Assembly: GCA_017518225.1 (NCBI GenBank)
Contig: JAFWVV010000013.1
Location: 1-38,470 of the forward strand
Source: Oscillospiraceae bacterium
GTDB taxonomy: Bacteria; Bacillota; Clostridia; Oscillospirales; Oscillospiraceae
Reading direction: 5' to 3'
DNA: 38,470 bases
Numbering within the stretch: the stretch's first letter is position 1; each line of letters opens with the position of its first letter. The notes under the pieces were generated by a model. It was not told the origin of the DNA. It ran no database searches and saw only the letters and a list, made by a program, of their open reading frames with translations. The position numbers were made by a program, and so were the translations under genes. Shown here piece after piece: positions 24,690 to 33,610 of this stretch.

Positions 24690-25256
24690 ATGAAAAAATG
24701 GACGCTTCGTTTACAATATAACGCGCCGGTGATTTTGAGCTTTGCGCTGTTGAGCCTTGGCGCGCTGCTGCTCAACCAGCTCACGATGGGGCGCACAAAC
24801 CGCCTGCTCTTCAGCGTTTACCGCTGCTCGCTGGCGGATGTGCTGGCCTGGCCGCGCTTTTTTCTGCACGTGCTGGGGCATGCCAATTTCAGCCACTATC
24901 TCGGCAACATGATGCTGATTCTCGTCATCGGCCCGCCGCTGGAGGAGAAATACGGCAGCCGCCCACTGCTCTGGGCCATCGTCGTGACGGCGCTGGTTTC
25001 CGGGCTGGTGCATTGGCTCTTTTTCCCGGGCACGGCGCTGCTCGGCGCCTCTGGCATCGTGTTCATGATGATCGTCATGTCCTCGCTGGCCGGGATGAAG
25101 GACGGCTGCATCCCGCTGACGCTGATTTTGGTGCTGGCGCTGTATATCGGCGGCGAGGTCGTCAAGGGCGTGACGCTCAAGGACAACGTTTCGCAGCTGA
25201 CGCACGTGGTCGGCGGGCTCTGCGGCGCCTTTTTGGGCGTCAATCTGCGCCGATGA
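24690..25256 (+). CDS. Rhomboid-family intramembrane serine protease
   Basis: 188 residues with six membrane helices. HANFSHYLGNMM is the conserved helix-2 motif; the catalytic pair is Ser121 in GASGIVF and His172 in QLTHVVGGLCGA. Rhomboids cleave membrane-spanning substrates. Substrate unknown. Its stop overlaps the start of the DUF523 gene (ATGA), so the two form an operon. Confidence 0.9.
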   Translation: MKKWTLRLQYNAPVILSFALLSLGALLLNQLTMGRTNRLLFSVYRCSLADVLAWPRFFLHVLGHANFSHYLGNMMLILVIGPPLEEKYGSRPLLWAIVVTALVSGLVHWLFFPGTALLGASGIVFMMIVMSSLAGMKDGCIPLTLILVLALYIGGEVVKGVTLKDNVSQLTHVVGGLCGAFLGVNLRR

Positions 25257-25693
25257 AGGAGAAGCTGCTGATCTCCGCCTGTCTGCTGGGCTTTTGCTGC
25301 AAGTACGACGGCGGCACGAACACGCTGGATGCGAGCACGCTTGCCGCGCTGCGCGAGCGTTATGCGCTCGTTCCCGTCTGCCCCGAAACGGCGGGAGGCC
25401 TGCCCATTCCCCGCGCGCCGAGCGAACGGCAGGGCGCACGGGTGCGCGTCCGTTCCGGCGCGGACGTGACGGCTTTTTATCTGCGCGGCGCGGACACGGC
25501 GTGCGCGCTCGTCCGGCGCTTCGGCTGTCAAAAGGCGCTTTTGAAAGAACGCAGCCCCTCCTGCGGCGCGGGAGAGATCTACGACGGCTCGTTCAGCCAT
25601 ACGCGCATCCCCGGCGACGGCTGCACGGCGGAAGCGCTCCGCGCCGAGGGCGTGGCGATCTTCGGGGAGAGCGAAGCGGAACAATTGCTGTAA
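25253..25693 (+). CDS. DUF523 family protein
   Basis: 146 residues. Shows the DUF523 pattern: LLISACLLGFCCKYDGG, VPVCPETAGGLPIPRAP and LKERSPSCGAGEIYDGSF. The many conserved Cys suggest a metal or Fe-S site. Function unknown. It starts within the rhomboid stop codon. A strong terminator follows. Confidence 0.92.
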   Translation: MKEKLLISACLLGFCCKYDGGTNTLDASTLAALRERYALVPVCPETAGGLPIPRAPSERQGARVRVRSGADVTAFYLRGADTACALVRRFGCQKALLKERSPSCGAGEIYDGSFSHTRIPGDGCTAEALRAEGVAIFGESEAEQLL

Positions 25694-25699
25694 AAACAT

Positions 25700-25751
25700 A
25701 AGCGGGCAACACCGGCCTCGCTCTGCGGCAGGCCGGTGTTGCCGCTTTTTT
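25700..25751. terminator. Terminator after the rhomboid-DUF523 operon
   Basis: An 18-bp stem (AGGCCGGTGTTGCCGCTT on the right) has a single bulged G on the left arm and a T6 tract. Confidence 0.92.
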
Positions 25752-25791
25752 GCAAAGAGCCGTAAAAAGGCTTTTTTTATTCACATTTCTG

Positions 25792-25800
25792 TGCTATAGT
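25792..25800 (+). promoter_or_regulatory. Extended -10 promoter of secA
   Basis: TGCTATAGT ends at 25800, 40 bases before the secA start. The -35 position (about 25772-25777) is only a T-run, so recognition would rest on the extended -10. Confidence 0.45.
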
Positions 25801-25839
25801 ATATAAGTGGAATGTTATCCACGAAAGAAAGGCGGCATT

Positions 25840-28608
25840 ATGGGTTTTTTAGATAAGATTTTTGGCAGCTATTCCGACCGTGAACTGAAAAAGGTCAACC
25901 CGATCGTCAACGCCATCGAGGCGCTGGAGGCGGAATACGCTGCGATGAGCGACGAGCAGCTGCGCGAGAAAACGGACGAATTCAAGGCGCGTTTAGCCGC
26001 GGGGGAGACGCTCGACGATATTTTGCCGGAGGCCTTTGCCACCGCGCGAGAGGCGGCCTGGCGCGTACTGGGGCTCAAGCCCTTCCGCGTGCAGCTCATC
26101 GGCGGTGTGGTGCTCCACCAGGGGCGCATCGCCGAGATGAAAACCGGTGAGGGCAAGACCCTCGTGGCGGTGCTGCCCGCCTATCTCAACGCGCTCGCCG
26201 GCGAGGGCGTGCACATCGTCACGGTCAACGACTACCTCGCCCGCCGCGACAGCGAGTGGATGGGCAAGGTGCACCGTTTCCTCGGCCTGTCTGTGGGGCT
26301 GATCGTCCACGGCCTCGACAACGGCGAGCGCCGCGAGGCCTATGCCTGCGATATTACCTACGGCACCAACAACGAGATGGGCTTTGACTATCTGCGCGAC
26401 AACATGGCGCTCTACCGCGAGAACATGGTGCAGCGCGGCCACGCCTTTGCCATCGTCGACGAGGTGGACTCGATTTTGATCGACGAGGCGCGCACGCCGC
26501 TGATCATCTCCGGCCAGGGCGACGAGAGCACCGACCTTTATCGCCAGGCGGACGATTTCGTTTCGCGCCTGCGCGCGGTGGTCTACGCTACCGTGGACGA
26601 AAAGCAGGAGGAGAGCGAGGATCTTGACGCGGATTATGTGGTGGACGAAAAAGCCCGCAGCGCGACCCTGACGGCGCGCGGTGTTGCCAAGGCCGAGCGC
26701 GCCTTCAACCTTGAAAACCTCGCAGACATCGAAAATGCCACGCTGACGCACCATATCAACCAGGCGCTCAAGGCACACGGCATCATGAAGCGCGACATTG
26801 ACTACATTGTCAAGGACGGCGAGATCATTATCGTCGACGAATTCACCGGGCGTTTGATGCTCGGCCGTCGCTACAGCGAGGGTCTGCATCAGGCGATCGA
26901 GGCAAAGGAGCATGTGGACGTACAGGAGGAAAACAAGACTCTTGCGACGATCACCTTCCAGAACTACTTCCGTCTCTACGGAAAGCTCTCCGGTATGACC
27001 GGCACCGCCGCCACCGAGGCGGAGGAATTCAGTGCCATTTACAAGCTCGACATCGTCGAGATCCCCACCAATAAACCGGTGATCCGCTTCGATCACCCGG
27101 ATGCGGTGTACAAGAACGAGGCGGGAAAAAACCGCGCCATCATCCAGCAGATTGTGGACTGCCACAAAAAGGGACAGCCGGTGCTGGTTGGCACGGTGAG
27201 CATCGAAAAGAGCGAATATCTCTCCAGACTTCTCAAAGAACGCAAGATCCCCCACACGGTGCTCAACGCCAAGTACCACGAAAGAGAGGCCGAGATCGTG
27301 GCACAGGCCGGCAAGCTCGGCGCCGTCACGATTGCGACCAACATGGCAGGCCGCGGCACCGACATCATGCTTGGCGGCAACGCGGAGTTTCTGGCGAAAA
27401 AGGATCTGCGCAAGGCGGAGTTTGACGAGGAGACCATCAACGAGGCCACGGGCTATGCCGACACCGACAACGAGACGATCCTCGCCGCCCGTGCGATGTA
27501 CGCCGAGCGCATGGCTTATCACAAGGAGGTCATCGCCGCCGAGGCAGAGCAGGTGCGCGCGGCGGGCGGCCTCTTCATCCTCGGCACCGAGCGGCACGAA
27601 TCCCGCCGTATTGACAACCAGCTGCGCGGCCGCGCCGGCCGTCAGGGCGACCCGGGCGAGAGCCGGTTCTACCTCGCGATGACCGACGATATCATGCGAC
27701 TGTTCGGCTCCGAGCGGGTGATCAACATGATGGAAGCGCTGAAGGTGGACGAGGACATGCCGCTTGACGCCAAGATCCTCTCCAACTCCATCGAGCAGGC
27801 ACAGCGCACCGTGGAAAGCCGCAACTTCCAGACCCGAAAGAGCGTGCTGGAATACGACGACGTGATGAACAAGCAGCGTGAGATCATCTACGGCGAGCGC
27901 CGCAAGGTGCTCGACGGCGAAGACCTGCGCGAGCAGATCCTCGGTATGGTGCGCGAGTTTGTCCACAGCACGGTGATCGACGCTCTGGGCGGCGCCAATG
28001 CCGAGAGTCAGGATCAGCTCGACAACGCCCTGCAGCCCTTTGAGGCGCTGTTTTTGCGCCGCGGCCAGCTAAAGCTGGAGGCTTTTGGCGCCCACGCAAA
28101 GCCGGAGCAGATTTCTGACGCGGCGACGCAGATCGCCGAGGCGGTCTATGCCAAGCGCGAGGAGGCCTTTGGCCTCAGCCCCAACGGGCTGCCGATGATG
28201 CGCGAGATCGAGCGCGTCGTGATGCTGCGCGTGGTGGATGAATACTGGATGGATCACATCGACGCGATGAGCGAGCTCAAGCGCGGCATCGGCCTGCGCG
28301 GTTACGGCTCGGTCAAGCCCATCGACGCCTACAAGCAGGAGGGCTTTGAGATGTTCGAGGGCATGGTGCGCGGGATCCGCGAGGAGACGGTGCGTCGGCT
28401 CTACACCGTGGCGATCCGCCGCGAGGCGCCGATCGAGCGCAAGGCGGTCTCCAAGAGCTCTGTCGCCAACGTGGGCGCTTCGGCGAAGACCGCGCCCGTG
28501 AAAAAAGCGCCCAGGCCCGGGCGCAACGACCCCTGTCCCTGCGGCAGGATGAAGCCGGACGGCAGCCGCCGCCTCAAGTATAAAGAGTGCTGCGGACGCG
28601 GAGAGTAA
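25840..28608 (+). CDS. secA: Preprotein translocase ATPase SecA
   Basis: 922 residues from the ATG at 25840 ([26 protein letters not shown] upstream). Walker A MKTGEGKT (about 101-108), DEVD box [25 protein letters not shown] cross-linking domain, GTDIMLGGN helicase motif, scaffold and wing domains, and a C-terminal zinc tail. It drives Sec secretion at the membrane. The zinc tail [20 protein letters not shown] is longer than the usual C-x-C-x8-CC by about seven residues. The frame is open for 11 codons upstream, but without a site. Confidence 0.98.
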   Translation: MGFLDKIFGSYSDRELKKVNPIVNAIEALEAEYAAMSDEQLREKTDEFKARLAAGETLDDILPEAFATAREAAWRVLGLKPFRVQLIGGVVLHQGRIAEMKTGEGKTLVAVLPAYLNALAGEGVHIVTVNDYLARRDSEWMGKVHRFLGLSVGLIVHGLDNGERREAYACDITYGTNNEMGFDYLRDNMALYRENMVQRGHAFAIVDEVDSILIDEARTPLIISGQGDESTDLYRQADDFVSRLRAVVYATVDEKQEESEDLDADYVVDEKARSATLTARGVAKAERAFNLENLADIENATLTHHINQALKAHGIMKRDIDYIVKDGEIIIVDEFTGRLMLGRRYSEGLHQAIEAKEHVDVQEENKTLATITFQNYFRLYGKLSGMTGTAATEAEEFSAIYKLDIVEIPTNKPVIRFDHPDAVYKNEAGKNRAIIQQIVDCHKKGQPVLVGTVSIEKSEYLSRLLKERKIPHTVLNAKYHEREAEIVAQAGKLGAVTIATNMAGRGTDIMLGGNAEFLAKKDLRKAEFDEETINEATGYADTDNETILAARAMYAERMAYHKEVIAAEAEQVRAAGGLFILGTERHESRRIDNQLRGRAGRQGDPGESRFYLAMTDDIMRLFGSERVINMMEALKVDEDMPLDAKILSNSIEQAQRTVESRNFQTRKSVLEYDDVMNKQREIIYGERRKVLDGEDLREQILGMVREFVHSTVIDALGGANAESQDQLDNALQPFEALFLRRGQLKLEAFGAHAKPEQISDAATQIAEAVYAKREEAFGLSPNGLPMMREIERVVMLRVVDEYWMDHIDAMSELKRGIGLRGYGSVKPIDAYKQEGFEMFEGMVRGIREETVRRLYTVAIRREAPIERKAVSKSSVANVGASAKTAPVKKAPRPGRNDPCPCGRMKPDGSRRLKYKECCGRGE

Positions 28609-28633
28609 ATTCAAATTTCGGAATTGAGGCATT

Positions 28634-29422
28634 ATGGCATTTATTCAGGAGAATGAAAACGGACTGATCTATATGCGCTCGGATCACATCCCGGCGCGGC
28701 ACCTGTTTACGACGCGCTTTGGCGGCGTGAGCGAGGGCGAATTTGCCACGCTTAACCTCAGCGTCAGCCGGGGTGACCGGCCGGAGAACGTGCGGGAGAA
28801 TTTTCGCCGTGTGGCGGCGCTGCTTGACGCGGGGGAAAACGACTGCTGTGTGACCAGGCAGGTACACGGCGCCGAGGTGCGCGTGGTGACGGAGGAAGAC
28901 AAGCACCGCTGCCTGTCACCCGTGCCCTTTGAGGCCGACGGCCTCGTCACCGCGACGCGCGGTCTGCCGATCTTTTGTTTTGCGGCCGACTGTGTGCCCG
29001 TGCTGCTGTGTGAAGCGGAGGCGGGTGTCGTCGCCGCGGTTCACTGCGGCTGGCGCAGCTCGACGGCGGACATCCTCGGCGTGGCGCTGGGGAAGATGTG
29101 TGCGCTTGGCGCGCAGCCGGAGCGCGTATGTGCGGCGATCGGCCCGGCCATCGGCGCCTGCTGCTTTGAGACCGACCGGGACGTACCGGACGCGATAGAG
29201 GCCTGGCTCGGCAGCACGGAGCGTCTCGTCACACGCCGTCCGGACGGGAAATATCTTGTGGATCTGCGCGCAGCCAACGCGCGCCGTCTGCAGCGGCTCG
29301 GCGTACCGGAGGGGCAGATTGACGTATCCGATGAATGCACTTTCTGTCAGCACGACAAATATTGGTCCCATCGCTACACCAAAGGGCGCCGCGGCATCCA
29401 GGCCGCCGGGATTGTCCTGTAA
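28634..29422 (+). CDS. pgeF: PgeF/YfiH-type purine nucleoside phosphorylase (laccase-domain)
   Basis: 262 residues. N-terminal HLFTTRFGGVSEGEFATLNL, then zinc-site residues H78 (RQVHGAEV), C120 (AADCVPVLL) and H137 (AAVHCGWR), and IGPAIGACCFE, CTFCQHDKYWSHR. Family members act on purine nucleosides and may edit peptidoglycan or scavenge; they were once called multicopper oxidases. It lies 25 bases after secA and could be read through from it. Confidence 0.93.
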   Translation: MAFIQENENGLIYMRSDHIPARHLFTTRFGGVSEGEFATLNLSVSRGDRPENVRENFRRVAALLDAGENDCCVTRQVHGAEVRVVTEEDKHRCLSPVPFEADGLVTATRGLPIFCFAADCVPVLLCEAEAGVVAAVHCGWRSSTADILGVALGKMCALGAQPERVCAAIGPAIGACCFETDRDVPDAIEAWLGSTERLVTRRPDGKYLVDLRAANARRLQRLGVPEGQIDVSDECTFCQHDKYWSHRYTKGRRGIQAAGIVL

Positions 29423-29445
29423 ATCGCGAAAAGGAAGAGACAGAC

Positions 29446-31077
29446 ATGAAACATACGATCAAACGCGCGTTGGCGCTGCTGTGTGCCGTGCTGCTGTGTG
29501 CCGGGCTTTCCGGCTGTTCGCTGGAGCTGGCTACGGAACCGGTCGGCAAAGAGCCGAAATCCACCGGCGGCAAGGACGTGCAGAAGGCGGAAGCGGTGGA
29601 CCACGTGTTCTCCCTCAACAGCAACAGCAAGTACAGCTTTCGTCCGACGGTGGCGACCAACCACGCCAATCAGCTGGTCTGCCATCTGGTCTATGAGAAC
29701 ATGCTGGAGCTGGACGACAACTTTGAGGTCATCGAGGGCGCGGGCGTGATTGCAGACTGGAGCGTCTCGCCTGACGGCCTGAGCTGGACCTTTAAGCTGG
29801 CGCCCGGGCACGTATTTCACGACGGATCGCCCGTCACCGGCAACGACCTGCGCATGTCGCTGGAAAACGCGATCCACGCCGACCGCTTTCAGGGGCGCTT
29901 TGCCAGCATCAAGGGCGTGGGCTACGACCAGGACTACATGACGGTGGTACTGGGCATACCAAACATGCTCTTTTACAAGCTTCTGAATATCCCGGTCTGC
30001 AAGGCCGGCACCTTTGGCGACGATCACCCGATCGGCTCCGGCCCCTATACCTGGAGCGAGGAGGGCGACAAGCTGGTAGCCTACGAGGGCTGGCCGGGCT
30101 ATCAGGATCTGCCGGTGCAGGAGGTGTTCATTCGCGAGTTTACCGAGGCGACGGATATTCTCAGCGCCTTCGAGGACGGCGTGATCGACGTGGTCGTCAA
30201 CGATCCGTCCAGCATCACGAACCTCGGTTATGCCAGCACCAACGAAAAGCGCAGCTTTTTCACCACGAACATGCACTTCATCGCCTTCAACGAGGAGAGT
30301 GCGCTGGGGCGCTATTCCAACATCCGTGCGGCGCTCGGCCATGCGGTGGACCGCAGCTACTTTGAGGAGCTGACGCGCGGCAACGGCGTCGGCACGCCGA
30401 TCCCGATGGTGCCTACGGTGGATATCTACCCGGCGGCAATGGCGGCGGAGAACGGCTACGACATGGAGCGCTGTCTGCGCATCATGAACAACTACGGCAT
30501 CGTCGATTACGACGACGACGGGCGGCTGGAGCTGGCGACCGGCTCAGCGCAGGAGATCGAGATGACGATGATCGTTCCGGCTGACAGCAGCGTCAAGGCC
30601 GGCGTGGCACGCCGCTTTGCAGAGGATCTGGAGCAAATCGGCGTCAAGATTCAGGTGCGAGAGCTGAGCTGGGCGCAGTATACCCAAGCGCTTGAGGACG
30701 GCTATATTACGGAAAAAGAAAAGGAAAAGAGCGATTTTGATATCTATTACGGCGAGGTTAAGCTTCGCAACGACTTTGACCTGACCGAGCTTTTGCAGGT
30801 ACGCACCAAGGACAACGAGAACACGAACATCAACTTCACCCGCTCGCAGGATCGCACCTACGAGACCTATATCAACAACTATCTTGCTGCCGGCGACGCG
30901 ATGCGCGCCCAGGCCTATCAGACCCTGTGCCAGTATCTGCTGGACACGGGATCGCTCATCACCGTCGGCTTTGAAAAGCAGGAGATGTTCACCCATCGCG
31001 GCGTCATCAAGGGCGTTGATCCCAACGCCGGCAACCCGATGTTCGGCTTTGCCAACTGGGAGATCGACTTGGATTAA
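29446..31077 (+). CDS. Peptide-type (family 5) ABC substrate-binding lipoprotein
   Basis: 543 residues. Lipoprotein signal with lipobox LSGC (about residues 20-23) after a KR-containing start. SBP_bac_5 features: NSKYSFRPTVATNHANQLVC, LVYENMLELDD, WTFKLAPGHVFHDGSPVTGNDL (the family signature), then PIGSGPYTW and NIRAALGHAVDR. Surface-exposed oligopeptide- or nickel-type binding protein. No permease genes adjoin it, so its transporter is elsewhere. The ATG has AAGGAAGAG upstream. Confidence 0.92.
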   Translation: MKHTIKRALALLCAVLLCAGLSGCSLELATEPVGKEPKSTGGKDVQKAEAVDHVFSLNSNSKYSFRPTVATNHANQLVCHLVYENMLELDDNFEVIEGAGVIADWSVSPDGLSWTFKLAPGHVFHDGSPVTGNDLRMSLENAIHADRFQGRFASIKGVGYDQDYMTVVLGIPNMLFYKLLNIPVCKAGTFGDDHPIGSGPYTWSEEGDKLVAYEGWPGYQDLPVQEVFIREFTEATDILSAFEDGVIDVVVNDPSSITNLGYASTNEKRSFFTTNMHFIAFNEESALGRYSNIRAALGHAVDRSYFEELTRGNGVGTPIPMVPTVDIYPAAMAAENGYDMERCLRIMNNYGIVDYDDDGRLELATGSAQEIEMTMIVPADSSVKAGVARRFAEDLEQIGVKIQVRELSWAQYTQALEDGYITEKEKEKSDFDIYYGEVKLRNDFDLTELLQVRTKDNENTNINFTRSQDRTYETYINNYLAAGDAMRAQAYQTLCQYLLDTGSLITVGFEKQEMFTHRGVIKGVDPNAGNPMFGFANWEIDLD

Positions 31078-31096
31078 ATAAGAGGAGGAAAACCAA

Positions 31097-31477
31097 ATGA
31101 CAGACAGAGAACTGATGAGCATGGCCAAGCAGGCCTCGATGAACGCTTACGTTCCCTACTCGCGCTTTGCCGTCGGAGCGGCGCTCGAGTGTGACGACGG
31201 CACGGTGTACACCGGCTGCAACGTCGAAAACGCGGCGCTTGGCAGCACCATTTGCGCCGAGCGCACGGCCTGCTGCAAGGCCGTCAGCGAGGGCAAGCGC
31301 AGCTTCCGCCGCGTCGCGATCTATGCCGACAGCCAGAACTGGTGCACGCCCTGCGGCGCCTGCCGGCAGTTTCTGGCGGAATTTTCGCCCGACATGGAGG
31401 TGCTCTGCGCCAAGGCGGGCGACCGCTACGTGAGCTATAAGCTCTCCGAACTGCTGCCGCACAACTTCGACTATTGA
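31097..31477 (+). CDS. cdd: Cytidine deaminase
   Basis: 126 residues, the small tetrameric type. Zinc/catalytic motif C53-A-E55 in TICAERTACCKA and the pair PCGAC (C86, C89). YVPYSRFAVGAAL and GCNVENAALGSTICAER are diagnostic. It deaminates cytidine and deoxycytidine in pyrimidine salvage. AGGAGG lies 9 bases upstream of the ATG. Confidence 0.97.
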   Translation: MTDRELMSMAKQASMNAYVPYSRFAVGAALECDDGTVYTGCNVENAALGSTICAERTACCKAVSEGKRSFRRVAIYADSQNWCTPCGACRQFLAEFSPDMEVLCAKAGDRYVSYKLSELLPHNFDY

Positions 31478-31497
31478 TCGGCGGAGGAGCGCGGAGA

Positions 31498-32532
31498 ATG
31501 CTGTCTTTTGAAAACGACTACAGCGCCGGCGCACACCCGAAGCTGCTGCAGGCGCTGTGTGAGGAAAACCTCGTCTCCCAGCCGGGCTACGGCGAGGACG
31601 AGTACTGCCGGCGCGCGGCGGAAAAGATCCGTGCCGCCTGCGCCGCGCCTGAGGCGGAGCTGCGCTTTCTGGTCGGCGGTACCCAGACCAACCAGATTGT
31701 CATCGCCTCGCTTTTAAGAAGCTATGAGGGCGTACTCTCTGCAGTGACCGGGCATGTCAACGGACATGAGGCCGGCGCCATCGAGTACAGCGGGCACAAG
31801 GTGCTCACGCTGCCCCAGCACGAGGGGAAGATCGACGCAAAGGAGCTGCGCGACTGGCTTGAGACCTATTTTTCCGACGAGGCCTATGAGCATATGGTGC
31901 GCCCGGGCATGGTCTATCTCTCCTATCCGACGGAGTACGGCTCGCTCTACCGCCGTGCTGAGCTGGAGGCGATTGCGGCGGTCTGCCGGGAATACCACCT
32001 GCCCCTGTTCATCGACGGGGCGCGGCTGGGCTACGGGCTGATGAGCCGCGAAGCGGAGCTTTCGCTGCCGGAGCTGGCGGCCTTGTGCGACGTGTTCACC
32101 ATCGGCGGCACGAAGGTCGGCGCGCTGTGCGGCGAGGCTGTGGTCTTCCCGAAGGGAAACGCGCCGGAGCATTTCACCTCGATCATCAAGCAGCACGGCG
32201 GCCTGCTTGCCAAGGGACGGCTGCTGGGTTTGCAGTTTGACGCGCTCTTTACCGACGGATTGTATTTTGCGGCGGCGAAAAACGCCATTGACAAGGCCGA
32301 GCGCCTCAAGGCGATATTTCAGGCGCGCGGTATTCCTTTCTTCTTGGCTTCGCCGACCAACCAGCAGTTTGTGGTGATGCCGGATGAGCTTCTGCCGCGT
32401 CTGAGCGAAAAGCTGCGCTTCAGCGTCTGGGAAAAGGCGGACGAGGGGCATACGGTACTGCGCTTTTGCACCAGCTGGGCGACGACCGACGCCGATCTCG
32501 ACGCGCTGGAGGAAATTTTGGGCGCTCTGTAA
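31498..32532 (+). CDS. Threonine-aldolase-family PLP enzyme
   Basis: 344 residues from the ATG at 31498 (CGGAGGAG upstream). PLP-binding: Asp173 in FIDGARLGYG and Lys206 in TIGGTKVGALCGEAVVF. The N-terminus SFENDYSAGAHPKLLQAL matches low-specificity L-threonine aldolases, which split L-threonine or allo-threonine to glycine and acetaldehyde. Members of this fold include other beta-eliminating lyases, so exact substrate is open. It follows cdd by 20 bases. Confidence 0.9.
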   Translation: MLSFENDYSAGAHPKLLQALCEENLVSQPGYGEDEYCRRAAEKIRAACAAPEAELRFLVGGTQTNQIVIASLLRSYEGVLSAVTGHVNGHEAGAIEYSGHKVLTLPQHEGKIDAKELRDWLETYFSDEAYEHMVRPGMVYLSYPTEYGSLYRRAELEAIAAVCREYHLPLFIDGARLGYGLMSREAELSLPELAALCDVFTIGGTKVGALCGEAVVFPKGNAPEHFTSIIKQHGGLLAKGRLLGLQFDALFTDGLYFAAAKNAIDKAERLKAIFQARGIPFFLASPTNQQFVVMPDELLPRLSEKLRFSVWEKADEGHTVLRFCTSWATTDADLDALEEILGAL

Positions 32533-32541
32533 ATGAGCGAT

Positions 32542-32622
32542 AGCTGTCGACAGCTTCAAAGGCGAAAACGGGAACGATCAAATCGTTCCCGTTTCAAGCT
32601 GTCGACACGTTGTTGACAGCTT
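32542..32622. repeat. Cluster of related palindromes after the aldolase gene
   Basis: A 14-bp palindrome AGCTGTCGACAGCT (32542-32555) is followed by the hairpin at 32566-32594. Then comes AAGCTGTCGACA pairing with TGTTGACAGCTT (32596-32622, one wobble). Three copies of the half-site GCTGTYGACA lie in 80 bases between convergent genes. Confidence 0.6.
32566..32594. terminator. Hairpin terminator between aldolase and araC-type genes
   Basis: AAACGGGAACGAT pairs perfectly with ATCGTTCCCGTTT around CAA. T-tract is short (TTT inside the stem end). Confidence 0.65.
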
Positions 32623-32624
32623 GA

Positions 32625-32650
32625 GGATAGCGCTTTTGCGCTATCCTTTT
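32625..32650 (+). terminator. Second terminator, overlapping the AraC stop codon
   Basis: GGATAGCGC pairs with GCGCTATCC around TTTT and is followed by TTTT. Its right arm contains the last codons and stop of the opposite-strand AraC gene. Confidence 0.75.
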
Positions 32651-33483
32651 ATCTTGCCCGGGCTGGTGCCGAAGAGCTCCCGAAAGGCGCGATGAAAGGC
32701 GGAGTAGTCGGAAAAGCCGCTCTCGGCGGCGGCCTGCGCCGCGCTCATGCCCTCGCGAATCAGCCGTGCGGCGTGGATCAGTCGCCGCTGGCGTACGTAG
32801 GCGTGCGCGGTCAGGCCCGTCTGCGCCTTGAACAGGCGCATAAAGTGATAGCGGCTCAGATACACCCGCTCGCACAGGACCTCTACACTCAGGTCGCTGC
32901 GGAGGTTTTCGTTGATGTAGCTCAAGGTCTGCGCAATCTTCGGGTCGCTCGCCTGCTCGCCGCGCTGCGGGCTGGCTGCGCTGACCGACAGACGGTTGAC
33001 GTGTACCAGCAGCCGCGAGATACAGCTGTCGCGCAGAAGCTGCGCGCCGAGCTGCTCGTCGCCGATGAGCGCCTCATAGGCGCTGATCGCCTCGGCGAGC
33101 GCTTTTTTCTGCTCGTCGTCGGGGCTGAGCAGATACTGCCCGTTGCGGTCGGCCCAGTCGAAGCAGTCCAGAAGCCCCGCGCCGGGGGCTGTCCGCTCGA
33201 AAAAGCGGCGGTCGAGATAGACGATTACCCGGTCGTAGGGGGTGGAGCGGTCAATGACCGCCTTGTGGATGGTGTGGTGCTTGACGAGCAGAACGTCCCA
33301 GGGCTGCATGGCGTAGCTCGCGTCCTCCACGCTGTAGTCCACGCGCCCGGCCAGCAGCAACACGATCTTGTCAAAGTCGTGGAAGTGAAAATCCCGCTCC
33401 TGCCCGGCGGTGTCGCGCAGATGGAAAAAGTGGTAATTTTCCTTCAAATAGCCCTCCCGGGCGACGTTTTTTTCCTTTTTCAA
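32641..33483 (-). CDS. AraC-family transcriptional regulator
   Basis: 280 residues. The N-terminal cupin-like ligand domain contains HFHDFDKIVLLLAGRVDYS and YAMQPWDVLLVKHHTIHK. The C-terminal double helix-turn-helix runs from about 190: DLSVEVLCERVYLSRYHFMR, then RLIREGMSAAQAAAESGFSD and YSAFHRAFRELFGTSPGK. The start is a TTG with GGAAGGTGA upstream. It is divergent from the symporter gene at 33611 and shares its 127-base intergenic region, so it may regulate that transporter; ligand unknown. Confidence 0.93.
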   Translation of the reverse strand: MKKEKNVAREGYLKENYHFFHLRDTAGQERDFHFHDFDKIVLLLAGRVDYSVEDASYAMQPWDVLLVKHHTIHKAVIDRSTPYDRVIVYLDRRFFERTAPGAGLLDCFDWADRNGQYLLSPDDEQKKALAEAISAYEALIGDEQLGAQLLRDSCISRLLVHVNRLSVSAASPQRGEQASDPKIAQTLSYINENLRSDLSVEVLCERVYLSRYHFMRLFKAQTGLTAHAYVRQRRLIHAARLIREGMSAAQAAAESGFSDYSAFHRAFRELFGTSPGKIKG

Positions 33484-33548
33484 GCGATATCACCTTCCTC
33501 GCAAGGAGTATACAGCACTTTTTGCAATATTTCAAGCACCAGATGCTA

Positions 33549-33577
33549 TTTACTGTGCGGAAACTGGCAAATATAAT
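33549..33577 (+). promoter_or_regulatory. Sigma-A promoter of the symporter gene
   Basis: TTTACT (33549-33554), 17-base spacer, TATAAT (33572-33577). It lies in the AraC/symporter divergent region. Confidence 0.7.
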
Positions 33578-33610
33578 GGGGCAGTAAAAAGCGCAAGGAG
33601 GTTTTCCCCC

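Noticed and set aside
25993..27966. Long minus-strand open frame (657 codons) opposite secA
   Set aside because: It lies fully antisense to a certain gene. Its composition is rich in His, Val, Leu, Asp and Gly, typical of the reverse frame of GC-rich DNA. No ribosome site or family motif.
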